Origin: Zygnema cylindricum
Taxonomy: Eukaryota > Streptophyta > Zygnematophyceae > Zygnematales > Zygnemataceae
DNA length: 64,000 bases
NCBI GenBank assembly: GCA_037447655.1
Contig: JBBHKE010000083.1
Location: forward strand, 62,001-126,000
Reading direction: 5' to 3'
Shown here: in pieces, positions 1-10,707 of the stretch
Layout of the letters: each line of letters begins with the position of its first letter
Position numbering within the stretch: the first letter of the stretch is position 1
Translations under genes and position numbers: made by a program
Notes under the pieces: model-generated
Told to the model about the DNA's origin: nothing
What the model saw: the letters and a program-made list of their open reading frames with translations, nothing else
Databases searched by the model: none

Positions 1-62
1 CTCTTGATCCCTTCCTCCCTCCCTCTTGTCCTCCCCTCCCTCCCTCCCTCCCTCCCTCCTTT
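1..62. repeat. CCCT/CCTT pyrimidine tract
   Basis: The + strand is almost pure C and T, with runs of CCCT and CCTCC. It is a simple-sequence tract cut by the window edge; no gene is supported. Confidence 0.85.
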
Positions 63-179
63 CCTCCCTTCTTAATGAGACTGGGAGGCTTTTGCAGATC
101 ACATTTGGATGGAAAGGTTCAAAAAAAATATTTTCCAATATTAAGTTTGAAGTCATCTGCCCACCAAAGAATGGTAGTC

Positions 180-560
180 CAAGCAACAGGTACTTATTTA
201 CCCTCAAAAAACCCTTAAAAAACTCTCCAAAAATTCTCCAAAAAACCTTGAAAAAACCCTAAAAAAACTCTCGAAAAACTCTCATTTTTTTTCCAAAAAC
301 CCCTTAAAAAACCCTTCAAAAAAACCTGCGAAAAGCCCTCAAAGACTCCTTAAATAAACCCTCAAGAGATTCTTTTTTGAGTGAAGAGATTCATTTTTTG
401 AGTGAGGAGATTCTTTTTTCAGTGAAGAGATTCATTTTTCAGTGAAGAGAATTTCTTTTTTTTACGGTTTTTTTTTGGGTCCATCTTCTTATTTGGAAAA
501 AAATCTTTGAAGAGATTATTTTTTGGGTGAAGAGATTCTTTTTTGAGCTCATCTTCTCAT
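180..560. repeat. A-rich and GAAGAGATTC low-complexity repeats
   Basis: Positions 185-350 are runs of A5-A7 separated by CCCT, CTCC or CTCTCG. From about 355 to 560 a roughly 20-bp unit (AGAGATTC followed by T-rich sequence and AGTGA) recurs imperfectly. Short reading frames here are low-complexity and are not supported as genes. Confidence 0.7.
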
Positions 561-676
561 TTAATGTTTTGAGAGGGAGGGAGGGAGGGTTTTTCAGCCT
601 CGGCCGAAAAGTTTTCGAGTCCAAAAATGGGAGCTGTGGGAGAAGATCGATTTCGAGAAAATGCCGCTCGTGGGAC

Positions 677-995
677 TTATTGGGGAGAGTCGTAAGTTTT
701 TTAAACTAAAAACTTAAAACAATGACAAGTTTTAAGTTTGCAGAAGTAAACTTTGATACTGTAATAAATCTATGGAAAACTTTATTGGGGGGAGTCGTAA
801 GTTTTTTGCACTAAAACAACAAGTTAAAGCAAGTAATAAAGTTTAAAGCTTAAAACAACAACTAGTTTTAAATTTCTAGAAGTAAATTTGATAGTATTAT
901 GAAACTATGGAAAACGTCATTGGGGAAGTCGTAAGTTTTTCACACTAACTTAAAACAAGCTTGCTTTGTATTTATAAATAAATTTTGGTAGTGTC
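677..995. repeat. Three imperfect tandem units starting TTATTGGGG..GTCGTAAGTTTTT
   Basis: Three diverged units of roughly 80-135 bp start at about 677, 781 and 917. Each begins with ATTGGGG(n)GTCGTAAGTTTTT and continues into CTAA..AACTTAAAACAA; the first two end ..CTATGGAAAAC. GTC/GTAAGT in each unit is a good splice-donor match, so the array may include an exon-intron edge of the ferredoxin gene downstream. That link is inference only. Confidence 0.6.
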
Positions 996-999
996 TATA

Positions 1000-1867
1000 G
1001 TTTTACAATTTTGTATAAATGAAAAAGTGCATTGAAAATCCCTTTTTAGTGGGATTACATTTTTTGAATATCAATTTGAATGAGAGTCACACCCTATAAC
1101 GCTTTTAGAGTAAGTGAATTATAACCGTTAAACAATTTGTTAAGATTAACTATATTAAATTATGTACCAATAAACACTTTGTTGAGATTAACTATACTAA
1201 GTTATGTTTTCCAATGTGACTCGTTATGGACCTATTAATTCAACAATGTTGTTAGCACTATTCTTTCATTTTGAGTAAAAAAAAAGCGCACTTGAATTAG
1301 TTTTATCAACTCTAATAGTGATGTAAGGTGTATAATGACCGCTTAATCAAATAGTGCAATCAAAACTATCTTTTTTATTTTGAGTCAGAAAAAAGTGCAC
1401 TCTGATTACAGTTTTTAATCTTTAATAGCTATTGTAAGGTGTACTATTTCAACGGAGTCATTTTACTAAATCAACGATTTTAAAATAAAAAATGTGTTCT
1501 GAAAGTTAACATAATTACCTTGTAATTAATACTTTGTACAGCTTGATACATTGTGGGATATACACCTTTTCATATATTTTCATTTTCGTCTTATTTCTAT
1601 TTGATCTTGAAATTGAAAGTAAACAAGGAGGATTTTCTTAAATTTAAATAGTTCTTAAACTGTTTTATATAATTTAATTGCTGTAAACTGCAAATAGACT
1701 ATGTATTATTATGTTATTTAGCGAAAGAAGGTGGCTGGTATTGATAGAGGAAACCTTCTTATTGCATTACATTTCAGTATTCACGTTAGTGAAAATAAAA
1801 TTTGGAAAATGGGTTTATCTAGTACTTGTGAAGTTCTTATTATAAGACGGGTTCTGTTTGTTTACAG
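1000..1867. other. AT-rich stretch with no recognised gene
   Basis: AT-rich sequence with several copies of TTGAGTnAnAAAAAAGCGCACT-type motifs (about 1270 and 1380) suggesting a decayed repeat. It lies immediately 5' of the first confident ferredoxin exon and would be intronic if that gene starts upstream. No transit-peptide exon could be assigned. Confidence 0.4.
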
Positions 1868-2157
1868 GCAAGATGGAGGACAAGTAGTGACGGTTATTTT
1901 TGATACGGGGGATGATGAGGTAAGGAATCCTACGCACTCGAGACGAAATAGATAGTAGATAATAGAAAATAGGTGACAGATATCAGAGAGAAAATAGATT
2001 ACAGGTAGTAGATATTAGATAGTAGATTGTCGATAGTAGATAGTCGATAGTCGATAGTAGGTAGTCGATAGTAGATAGTCGATAGTAGATCGTCAATAGT
2101 AGATAGTTGATAGTAGATAGTCGATAGTCGATAGTAGATAGTCGATAGTGGATAGTG

Positions 2158-2191
<34 letters not shown>

Positions 2192-4634
2192 TGATAATAC
2201 ATAATACATGATAGATTGTAGATAATAGATAATAGATAATAGATAGTGGAAAGTTGATTTTGGCGGCGTCCACTTGTTTCTGCGAGAGTGTACGGATGCC
2301 TCCAAGGCCATCTTCCATCTGCACAGTGGTGGGCCCCACACGCATCTGTCAGCTGGGTGGGTGGGTGGGTGGGTCGGTGGGGGTGGGAGAGAGGGGTAAG
2401 GGGGTTGGTGAAAAAGAGATGGCGAGGGGCATAATGAGACTATCAAGTGTTTTGCAAAGTTATTCTCACGCAAGCACTTGATTCCATCATGTCTTATCAT
2501 TTTATCGTACCTTTCGTTTCTGATTTTATTTGAACTCATGCTTTGACATCCATCTCATTTGTTTAAATACGGAACTAAATCTGGACTTCCATTCGCAATT
2601 GTTTTCTGTACGGCAATCACATCTTCTTGTACAGACCAACCTGTAAAGGCATCCAAAAAACTCGAAAGAAAAAAGAACCAAGAAAATGAAGCAAGTAGGA
2701 ATGGAAAAACTCAGAAAGAAACCAAAAAAAAAAAATATTGGAAAACAATAGTTTTCAATCTATCTACCCATAAGTATTTAGATGTATTCCCAAAATTGTG
2801 AAAATAATTTAGACCAATGCGTGAGGTGATGGGCAATGTAGCAAAAAACTAAAAATTTTGTCCCAAATGGGAAAAAATTGCCATGGTTGTCGACTATTTC
2901 TGGAAGATTGTACATTTAACATTTTCTCTGCACCAGTTACTCCTTTGTTACTGTCGTCGAAATTTTTGTTTCGCTCTATCATAGCAAATGTAACAAAGGA
3001 AAGTTCCTCGAAAGTACACCAATGTACTGTAAAAGAAAAAAAAAAGAAGAGTGAGTTGAAAAAAAGAAATTGAAGCAATTATATATGTTTGTTATTTTGA
3101 CAATCGGTAGTTAGCAAATCAAATAGGAGAAAGACAACAAATTTGAAACCTCGACCGCTTATATCCCCTGATTTCTAATGATATACTTTGTTTTGAAAAA
3201 AAATGACAGGTGGAGGTAAGCGCTAAAGTCGGAGAAAATTTATTGCGAGTGGCGGAAAAATGTGGAGTTCTCGTTCCCAATACGGTACGTAAACTTCTTA
3301 AACATTTAAACAAAACAAATAAATCAAATGAAAGAAAATGTTGGAAAGGTCGGAGTTTCAAATAGGAAAAGGCATTGGAATGTCGAGTGTACGTGTTGAA
3401 AAACTGTATATAAGAAGTCGTTAGTGTATAAAAAACAAAAGTGCGAAAAATAAAAGGAAGGAGATATTTCTTTCGTGACGAAGGTTGTTTTGAGTCAATA
3501 TTAATTAAAAACAGATACGGATTGTTTTTTATCTCGTTGTCTAAGGATAGTATAAGTTATGATTTTTGTGAATGTCTATTGCAGATTTGAATGTTTTTCA
3601 TTTGTAATTGTTTTATTTTTCTTTTTGGATATCACTATAGGGTAATCATATATACTTCATTACTGGCGATATTAACCAGTAATCACTGTAATCGTACTGA
3701 TTTTTTTTTTTTTACAAAATCGTATAGTTTTCTGTACGGATTTTTTATTACCAATAATGCGAGTTACTATTAGTTTTTTATTAATGTTTTATTAGTTTTA
3801 TTGCTTTTATTAGTATTAATAGTATATTACTATTATTACTATTATTACTATTACTACTATCATTACTATTATTACTATTATTACTATTAGTACTATTGTT
3901 ACTATTGTTACCATTATTACTATTATTACTATTATTAGTTGTAATAGTTTTGATTAGTTTTTAAGAGTTTTAATTCTCTAAGTAGTAGTTTACCCATAAG
4001 GTCTTCTGGTTTTGGGCCTTTCAGGATTTTTGCTACGAGGGAACTTGTTGCCATTGTGAAATGGAAGTCGAGGGAGGAGCTCCCGAGGTTTGTTTTTTTT
4101 TCACTTTTTTAGCAATAAATTTTCTTTGTCGGTTTCAAACTTTTGATACTCACAATAACGGATGTGTAACAGAAAAAATGACAAAAAAATTGTCAAAAAT
4201 TTGTCAAATATCTGTCAAAAAATTGTCAAAAAGTTGTTAAAAGAACTTTTCGATTCTCTAATAATGGTGTCGACAAATTTGACAACTTTGTAACTCTTTT
4301 TATGAATGAAATTTTATCAAAGAAATAAATAAAGAGATACACCATCAAAGATTGGGATGGCCATTTTAGTTTTATATTCACTACTAAACGTACGGAGGCA
4401 TACCAGCCGTACGCTATCTACCAGCTACCTCAATTAATGTTAATATACCCGAATACTTCAAGGTATGTCAAAATGAGTAAAAGTACACTAATAACTAATT
4501 CACAAAAAGACAAAACAATGTTTAACCAAATATTTACACCGACAACAAAATCGTATGCTGAGTCATTGCGTTTTTAGGTCGGATATCGTGCGAACACGTC
4601 TTCCGAAGATTTGGTTCGGAGCTGCATTTGCCCG
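1868..4634 (+). CDS. Plant-type 2Fe-2S ferredoxin-like protein, four exons seen, both ends unresolved
   Basis: Four short exons join in frame with consensus AG/GT borders: A 1868-1919, B 3210-3284, C 4025-4087, D 4578-4634. Exon A gives QDGGQVVTVIFDTGDDE (its first base completes a codon), B starts VEVSAKVGENLLRVAEKCG, C reads DFCYEGTCCHCEMEVEGG and D ends with LVRSCICP. Introns after A, B and C are phase 0. Exon C carries C-x4-C-x2-C and exon D the fourth cysteine after 25 residues: the ligand set of plant-type [2Fe-2S] ferredoxins, which carry single electrons, usually in plastids. The 5' transit-peptide exon is not identified. The 3' end is uncertain: read-through past 4634 gives a Ser/Pro-rich tail to a TGA at 4737-4739, while a splice to AG at 5330-5331 gives a short ending GIWVT and TAG at 5347-5349. 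It could belong to a divergent ferredoxin-like family rather than photosynthetic PetF; the spacing before the last Cys is shorter than the usual 29. Confidence 0.75.
1948..2255. repeat. GATAGTA/GATAGTC minisatellite
   Basis: Dense array of the 7-mers GATAGTA, GATAGTC and GATAATA, inside the first confident ferredoxin intron (between exons A and B). The reverse strand is open in several frames only because of the simple repeat. Confidence 0.9.
2255..2420. other. Unassigned GC-richer block with a GGGT run
   Basis: This block is less AT-rich than its surroundings. On the minus strand it reads MRVGPTTVQMEDGLGGIRTL and continues open toward the minisatellite, which may be a fragment of an old coding sequence. 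No family was recognised. A (GGGT)n run sits at about 2355-2374. Confidence 0.25.
3790..3945. repeat. TTA/TTACTA microsatellite
   Basis: Imperfect repeats of TATTAC and TATTATTAC, in the intron between ferredoxin exons B and C. Confidence 0.85.
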
Positions 4635-4639
4635 GTACG

Positions 4640-4722
4640 CTCTCTCCCTCTCCCTCCCTCTCCCTCTCCCTCTCCCTCTCCCATCTGCTCCCTCTCCATT
4701 TCCCCTCGCCCTCCCTCTCTCC
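4640..4722. repeat. CTCCCT hexamer tract beside ferredoxin exon D
   Basis: About 80 bp of CCCTCT/CCCTCC units begin six bases after the donor of exon D. If that donor is skipped the tract is translated in frame as Pro/Ser/Leu. The same hexamer makes up the longer tract at 6582-7347. Confidence 0.85.
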
Positions 4723-4779
4723 TGGTAAGGACAAACTGATTATTTTCACAATATTTATGAAACAAATAAATAGCCGATA

Positions 4780-5003
4780 ACTGGTAACTAATAGCCGATT
4801 ATTTATTATTATTATTTTTCTTTATGTTCTTTCCTTATTTAGTTGTTTTTTTCTCAACGTTGTTTATGCGCTCTGAATTGATTCGAACATAGTTCTGTTG
4901 TTTTTGTCTTTCGGTTGATTCATTCTTTATTTATTTTTTAGTTTTTTATAGTATTTTTTATGTTTTTTTTTGTGTGTTTTTTTTGTTCACTTTTTTACTG
5001 TCG

Positions 5004-5034
<31 letters not shown>

Positions 5035-5971
5035 GTTAACCTTATTCTGTTTAAAATGTTTGTTTCGAAGCTTTAAATGATGATTCTTTGAGAATATTTT
5101 GTCTTATCTGGTTCACTGATTTATCTTGTGACTAATAAAGGGCTGAGAAAAACTTTTTTTTTGTCTCATCTTTTTTCGCTTTCTTTTTTAGAGAGATTTA
5201 CTTGTGTCGTTTTTGACTTCTTCCCTTTGGTTCTCGCTCGTCATTTTTTCTATTTATTTTTTTTGTTTTGTTGGTTTCAAATAAAGATTTGAATTAGTTT
5301 TCTTTTATAATTTATACGCTTGTCTTTTTAGGGCATATGGGTGACGTAGAGCAAAAAGGACAAATAATCATTAAAGCACGAACGTGTGTAATTTCTGTTC
5401 ACTTTTTTTTTTTTTGTAGTAGTAGTAGTAGTAGTAGTATTAATGTTTATTATTAAAAACGTGCAATGGTAAAACCATCTAATGTATATGCGAAAAAAAA
5501 AACGGAATTGCCGAAACGGAACCGGGAAAACGTACATAGAAGCAAACGAAGTAGAGCAGAAAAAGACAAACTAAGAGAGGACAGGTGGCCTATTTGTCCT
5601 CGAATGTATAAGTGACGAGCAACAATTTATAACCTGTCCATCATTTTCCGAGTTTAACAATTTTCCAGGCAAGGAAAAGTACATAATCTTTATTAGGATT
5701 CAATTCATCACAGTCCTGTCACGTTTGGTTTATGTTTCGTTACATTCTCGTTTCAGTTATGTGTCAAAATGTTGTTACGTCTACGTACTATTGTTTTGGT
5801 CTTGTATGGGCCAAAAGTTATTTAGTGCGTCGAATTTTGGTGTCACGCGCATTCATTGTGCGGTTACCGTTTTGGTGAAGTTGTTTTTGTTAGGCGTACT
5901 TTGTACTATGTTTTTTTTTTTTTTTTCAGTTTTTTTTTTGGTGGTTTTTTTTTTTTTTTTTTTTTTTTTTT

Positions 5972-6013
<42 letters not shown>

Positions 6014-6350
6014 TTTTGTTTTGTGGTTTTTTTTTTTTTTTTGCCAGAATGTTTGGTACGGCACACGTGCGTTTGTGGACTGTGGCGCTTTTTTTTATTC
6101 TTCTCTAGCTTAGGGAATCTCCGGAGTAAATTTTTAGGATGTCTTCTGCTGGTGGAAGAGAAGTATTTTAGGAGACGAGTAGAGTAGTTTCCATAATCAG
6201 AACGTGAAGTTGAAGGAAATGTAAAAGTTTGATGGAATGTAAAGTTATTCTGTTCAGTAGAAGATCCATATTCTTATCCGTGATTCCTGTGGTGGCTGAA
6301 ATCCTGAATGCTTCCGCTTATGGTCCATGCTTGAAATGATCCGTGTCCTA
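4780..6350. other. T-rich non-coding stretch
   Basis: Contains poly-T runs (about 5006-5034 and 5909-6046), a GTA/TAG triplet run near 5418-5440 and no reading frame with recognisable content. The Phe-rich frames at 5856-6113 are translations of poly-T. It may hold the 3' end of the ferredoxin gene and, near 6300, an LTR remnant of the copia fragment that follows. Confidence 0.5.
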
Positions 6351-6355
6351 TCAAT

Positions 6356-6367
6356 TGATATCAGAGC
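6356..6367 (+). other. Copia primer-binding site, CCA-end type
   Basis: TGATATCAGAGC differs by one base from TGGTATCAGAGC, the complement of the 3' end of plant initiator tRNA-Met used by most plant Ty1/copia elements. It lies 54 bases before the gag-like ATG at 6421. The LTR that should precede it is no longer recognisable. Confidence 0.6.
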
Positions 6368-6420
6368 GGGTAATGCTCTCAGTTGTAGTCAACTACAACT
6401 GAAACAGTTAGCAGTCAACT

Positions 6421-8056
6421 ATGGCGAGTCTTGCTGCCATGGGAGGAAATAAGAAAAAGCCTACAGCTCCACAGTTTGACACTCTATAACCGAGCCACAA
6501 GGGCTTCAATGTTGCCCAGTTTGAGGAAGAAGAAGAAACTCTCCCTACAGATTCATCTGAACAGCAGGAGGTAGAAGGAGGCCCTCTTTCTCTCTCCCTC
6601 TCCCTCTCCCTCTCCCTCTCCCTCTCCCTCTCCCTCTCCCTCTCCCTCTCCCTCTCCCTCTCCCTCTCCCTCTCCCTCTCCCTCTCCCTCTCCCTCTCCC
6701 TCTCCCTCTCCCTCTCCCTCTCCCTCTCCCTCTCCCTCTCCCTCTCCCTCTCCCTCTCCCTCTCCCTCTCCCTCTCCCTCTCCCTCCCCCTCTCCCTCTC
6801 TCCCTCCCCCTCCCCCTCCCCCTCCCCCTCTCCCTCTCCCTCTCCCTCTCCCACTCCCCCTCCCCCTCCCCCTCCCCTCCCCCTCCCCCTCCCCCTCCCC
6901 CTCTCCCTCCCCCTCTCCCTCCCCCTCTCCCTCTCCCTCTCCCTCTCCCACTCCCCCTCCCCCTCCCCCTCCCCCTCCCCCTCCCCCTCCCCCTCTCCCT
7001 CCCCCTCCCCCTCCCCCTCTCCCTCCCCCTCTCCCTCCCCCACCCCCTCCCCCTCCCCCTCACCCTCTCCCTCTCCCTCCCCCTCTCCCTCCCCCTCCCC
7101 CTCTCCCTCTCCCTCCCCCTCCCCCTCCCCCTCCCCCTCACCCTCTCCCTCTCCCTCCCCCTCTCCCTCCCCCTCCCCCTCCCCCTCTCCCTCCCCCTCC
7201 CCCTCCCCCTCCCCCTCACCCTCTCCCTCTCCCTCCCCCTCTCCCTCCCCCTCCCCCTCCCCCTCCCCCTCCCCCTCCCCCTCCCCCTCCCCCTCCCCCT
7301 CCCCCTCTCCCTCCCCCTCCCCCTCCCCCTCTCCCTCCCCCTCTCCTGAGGCTTAAGAGTATTTTTGACGGAGGAATAGCTTCGACTTTGTTGACTGGAG
7401 TTCTTCAATCTGCGCCTCAAGGGGGGAGGCTACAAATTGTCAATGGTTACGGACACTTTGACACTGAAGAAGACAAAAGAGAAAGAATTCGAAAGGGGAA
7501 ATTCATGGCCAAGGAAAATTTTGATTTGGAGGACGACAATTATGAAGAAGATAAGAAAATCATGCAAATGCCAGTCAAGGTTGTGTCTTTTTTAACAGAA
7601 TGATTTACTATGCGCGGAAGAGATATATCAAAGGACAACTTGTCCTTTGGCGTCTTTGGAAGATAGTCAAAGGAGAGGAGCCTATGCCAATTTCTGATCA
7701 AAAGGCGGGAAATAAGTGGAGACGAAGGAATGTTGTCGTCGCTTTCATAGGCTTGATGCAAACTTGCACGCCCGCGGTTCACAATTTTTTTCTAACACAC
7801 GATTCTGCCCACGAATGTTGAAGGGCCATCGAGAATGAATTCGAAAAATGAATACAAAATCGCAGCCAACGTGCTTATACCGAGTTCCTAAATTTGAAAA
7901 TGAATCCGAATGAGTCGATTGGAGACGCTTCGAAGCCCTTTAACATCATTGTGGAGCAACTTGCAAGTATCGGACGAATTATCATTGAGGCAGATAAAGT
8001 TATTGGCTTTCTAAATGCCTTGCCGGATAAACTTGTCCATCTCAAAGAAAAAAAAG
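6421..8056 (+). pseudogene. Decayed Ty1/copia gag interrupted by a hexamer tract
   Basis: ATG 6421 opens a frame (MASLAAMGGNKKK..) that stops at 6487 and continues in the same frame with an acidic segment. A hexamer tract then separates it from later pieces: 7600-7821 reads KGQLVLWRLWKIVKGEEPMP, and 7894-8056 reads LKMNPNESIGDASKPFNIIV and GFLNALPDKL. These match the UBN2-type gag core (tryptophan-containing N-part, then LKM..GESI..LLNALP). Several stops and frameshifts are present. The gag is cut at 8057 by an inverted-repeat element; no pol was found on the far side. Confidence 0.7.
6582..7347. repeat. Long CTCCCT/CCCCCT hexanucleotide array, about 770 bp
   Basis: About 125 hexamers, first uniform CTCCCT (to about 6785), then mixtures of CTCCCC and CTCCCT with a few CACCCT or CCACTC variants. 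All six frames stay open, giving long Leu/Pro, Glu/Gly, Arg/Gly or Arg/Glu polypeptides that are artefacts. It sits within the gag remnant. The homogeneous part next to a mixed part suggests recent expansion at the 5' end. Confidence 0.95.
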
Positions 8057-8417
8057 GGGAATTGATCATGACAGTGGCTGTTTTGTTGCACACAGTCACT
8101 TACGTCACTTTGTCAAAAATTGTACGTTTGAAGTAAATATTGGTACAAATAAAGTACCGTTGAGTACAAATTTGACGGTCAATCGGTTGGACAACTTTGA
8201 CTTTCAAAATATTGTTTCAACCGCTTAAAATTTTGCCGCGATTGCGGACGTCGACCGTCATAATAATATTAGCAATTCACACGGCCGGCGAACGTTTACG
8301 GTAACAAAACTGCGGCAACCACATGTAAATAAAAGTGTTGCAGACAGTCACTTTTTTTCGTTACGTGAGCTCCACGGTGAGAGCACTTACCTGCAAAATT
8401 GAAATTTAATAGTCTAA

Positions 8418-9417
8418 GGGCACTTTCCCATGTGCTAAAGTTACAGTTATTTTCTGTCGTTTTCCTTTATAACTTGGAAAAAAAAGAAAAAATCTGCAGC
8501 CGTACCCAAAAATTCAAATTACCACCGTACAAGTTGCGTTCCATTAAAAGTTTAGCTGTACCGCAGTTTGTCGTCTATCGCGATGCAGTTTATCGTTTAG
8601 CGAGTTTCGACCCACTTTCGCGTCCTTCCAAATCATCTTCAAACTTTAATAAAATCACCTCGAGAGGTGATTTTAAATAAAGTTCCACGACGTGGGCGAA
8701 TATGCATATGATTTCGCACGCGTCAGAGGTTTTTGACAAAATTTTCCTCAAAAAAAAATCCACTGCACGTTTACAGCCTGTACGTACTTTTTTCCGTGCA
8801 CCTTTTTCCGTACAGAGGCAGTGGAGGGGTCTCGACCAAGGGGCGCCATTTCGCAAAAGCGAAGTCCATGAAAGCGCCTCTCTCTCTCTCCCTCTCCCAC
8901 TAACGCGTATATCTCACAATTCTTGCAATGAAAAAAGGCAAGAAAGGTATCAAATGAAAGATCTATGAAAACGATTTCTTTTGACTATCTTTGAGCGTAT
9001 TTTGATGGCAAGTAGAGTAGGAAAAGACAAAAAACAACAATCGGAAAATCATGGCGGAAAGTTTTAGAAATTGTGACGTGGGCGCTGTCATAGTTGAGCG
9101 TGACGCGCGTGACGTCACAATGTCACAAACCCTAAACATTTGCAATACCTCCACGTCGACAATGTGGCGTGCAGATAAAGCGAAGTGACAAAAACTGTTC
9201 AACGTGCGGGTGGACGTTTGAAATTTAAATTGAGTGGAAGTATCGCAACATTTTGTGTACCGTTTATGTGTCACATGTTTCGTACACGTTTACGCTTGTC
9301 ACTTTTTGAAGTAACAAGTTATTTGCGATTACATCGGAATGCTCAAAAGATGTACGGAGAATCTTCGCTAGAAACAAAGTTACAAGATTAAAGTTTCGGT
9401 TACATGGGAAAGTGCCC
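8418..9417. mobile_element. Tourist-like MITE H1 (TIR GGGCACTTTCCCATGT, TSD TAA)
   Basis: Starts GGGCACTTTCCCATGT and ends with its exact complement, flanked on both sides by TAA. A central palindrome AAAATCACCTCGAGAGG..ATTTT is at about 8653-8675. GGG ends with TAA or TTA duplications are the signature of PIF/Harbinger (Tourist) elements. It is 1000 bp with no transposase. Its inner right part is paralogous to 13790-13951 plus 14732-14822. Confidence 0.75.
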
Positions 9418-9420
9418 TAA

Positions 9421-10369
9421 GGGTGCGTCCCCATGTAATCGGTACTTTGATAAAGTATTTTGGACTGTAGTAAGGATTCTCCTTACTACTTTGAAGAGCG
9501 TCCCTATGTGCGAAAATGAAATCGGAACTTTAGAATGTGATGGCTGTAGACGTAGGTACAACTTGTGACGATTGAAGGCGACTACCAAACTTCCGACGAT
9601 TGGTGACGCCAACAAAAACAGCGACAGTGGTAGACGTCTAGATTTTTGTGAAATCGTAGATGTTTAGGGTTTGGTGATATTGTGACGTCACGCTCACTTG
9701 TGACAACGTCGACGTCACGGATTCAATAACTTTCTGCCATGGTTTTCCGATTTCGTTTTTTCTACTTTTCTCGCTCGACTTGCCATTAAAAAAAAACCTA
9801 AAAATTGTCAAAAATAATATTTTTAAAATATCTTTCATTTTATACCAATATTGTCGTGTCTCATTCTACATAGTGTGAGATAATAGCGATAGTGTGAGAG
9901 GGAGAGGGGAGAGGCGACGACGGCGCAAAATTTTGCAAAGGACCCCATGAATGAAAGTGGAGGTCCGAGACCCCTGCAGATTTTTTTCCGTACATGCGCG
10001 TGACGGGCACGGAGAAAAATAGCGAGGACTCTCCCTCATCCTAAAATTTTCGCATTCTTGTGGCGCGTGCGTGGGTCATTTTTCATTCGCTGTTTGGGCG
10101 GTACTTGAACTAAAATCACCTCCTCGAGGTGATTTTGGTTTAAGTTTTTTTTTGGGCTGGATTCTCTTGCCCGGGGGTCAAAAAGGGGAAAACGCCAAAA
10201 TGCATCCACATGACGACAAACATGCCGTACATCCAAAGTATGAATTGACGTATACTTTAATTTGGTAAACATAATTTTCTCGTACGGTTAAAGTTTTTTT
10301 CAAAGTTCCCTGAATTTTAGGGCAAAAAGACAGAGAAAAGTAGATACTTTAATACATGGGGACGTACCC
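9421..10369. mobile_element. Tourist-like MITE H2 (TIR GGGTGCGTCCCCATGT, TSD TAA)
   Basis: Left end GGGTGCGTCCCCATGT and right end the complement of GGGTACGTCCCCATGT, flanked by TAA on each side. It shares the TAA at 9418-9420 with H1, so the two abut directly. A central palindrome (AAAATCACCTC..GAGGTGATTTT) lies at about 10112-10138. 949 bp, no coding capacity. Confidence 0.75.
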
Positions 10370-10372
10370 TAA

Positions 10373-10707
10373 GCGTTACATTGAACTTAGACGCAAAGTG
10401 AAACGAAACTTCTTTAAACTAAAGTATTATAAGTCTTGTACGGAATTATTAAAACGCACGAAACGAAATAAACTTTGTACACTATAATAAAACGAAACTG
10501 CGTAAAAATATCAATTGAAATTAAATGAAAAAATTGCGCTTCGTCACGCGCGAAGAAATCGAGCCACACTATCTACGAATCAACATTCTTACATTGACAG
10601 CAAAATTTCGTTTCGTGCGTTTTAATATTTCCCTACAAAACTTACAGTACTTACAGTTTAGTTTAAAGAGGCTTCGTCTCAATTTGCGTCTAAGTTCAAT
10701 GTAACGC
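10373..10707. mobile_element. Short inverted-repeat element H3
   Basis: Begins GCGTTACATTGAACTTAGAC and ends with the inverse complement; inside, AAACGAAAC motifs and GTACACT/GTAC sequences continue the symmetry. 335 bp. Left flank TAA, right flank TTA, so either a mutated 3-bp duplication or a TA duplication with the element one base longer. No coding capacity. Confidence 0.6.

Noticed and set aside
1983-2539. Overlapping Tyr/Ser/Thr/Leu-rich minus-strand frames
   Set aside because: They arise from the GATAGTA minisatellite; the stop-free property follows from the repeat unit.
5332-5349. Calling the terminal ferredoxin exon (GIWVT and stop)
   Set aside because: The acceptor and frame fit, but an 18-bp coding end is too short to support without transcripts; mentioned only as a possibility.
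5725-6113. Frames ending in a long Phe run
   Set aside because: The Phe run is poly-T; the rest shows no motif, and splicing or promoter support is lacking.
6408-7420. Long minus-strand frames (up to 291 codons) of Arg/Gly, Glu/Gly or Arg/Glu repeats
   Set aside because: They are translations of the CTCCCT hexamer array, which is open in all six frames. No flanking coding signal on that strand.
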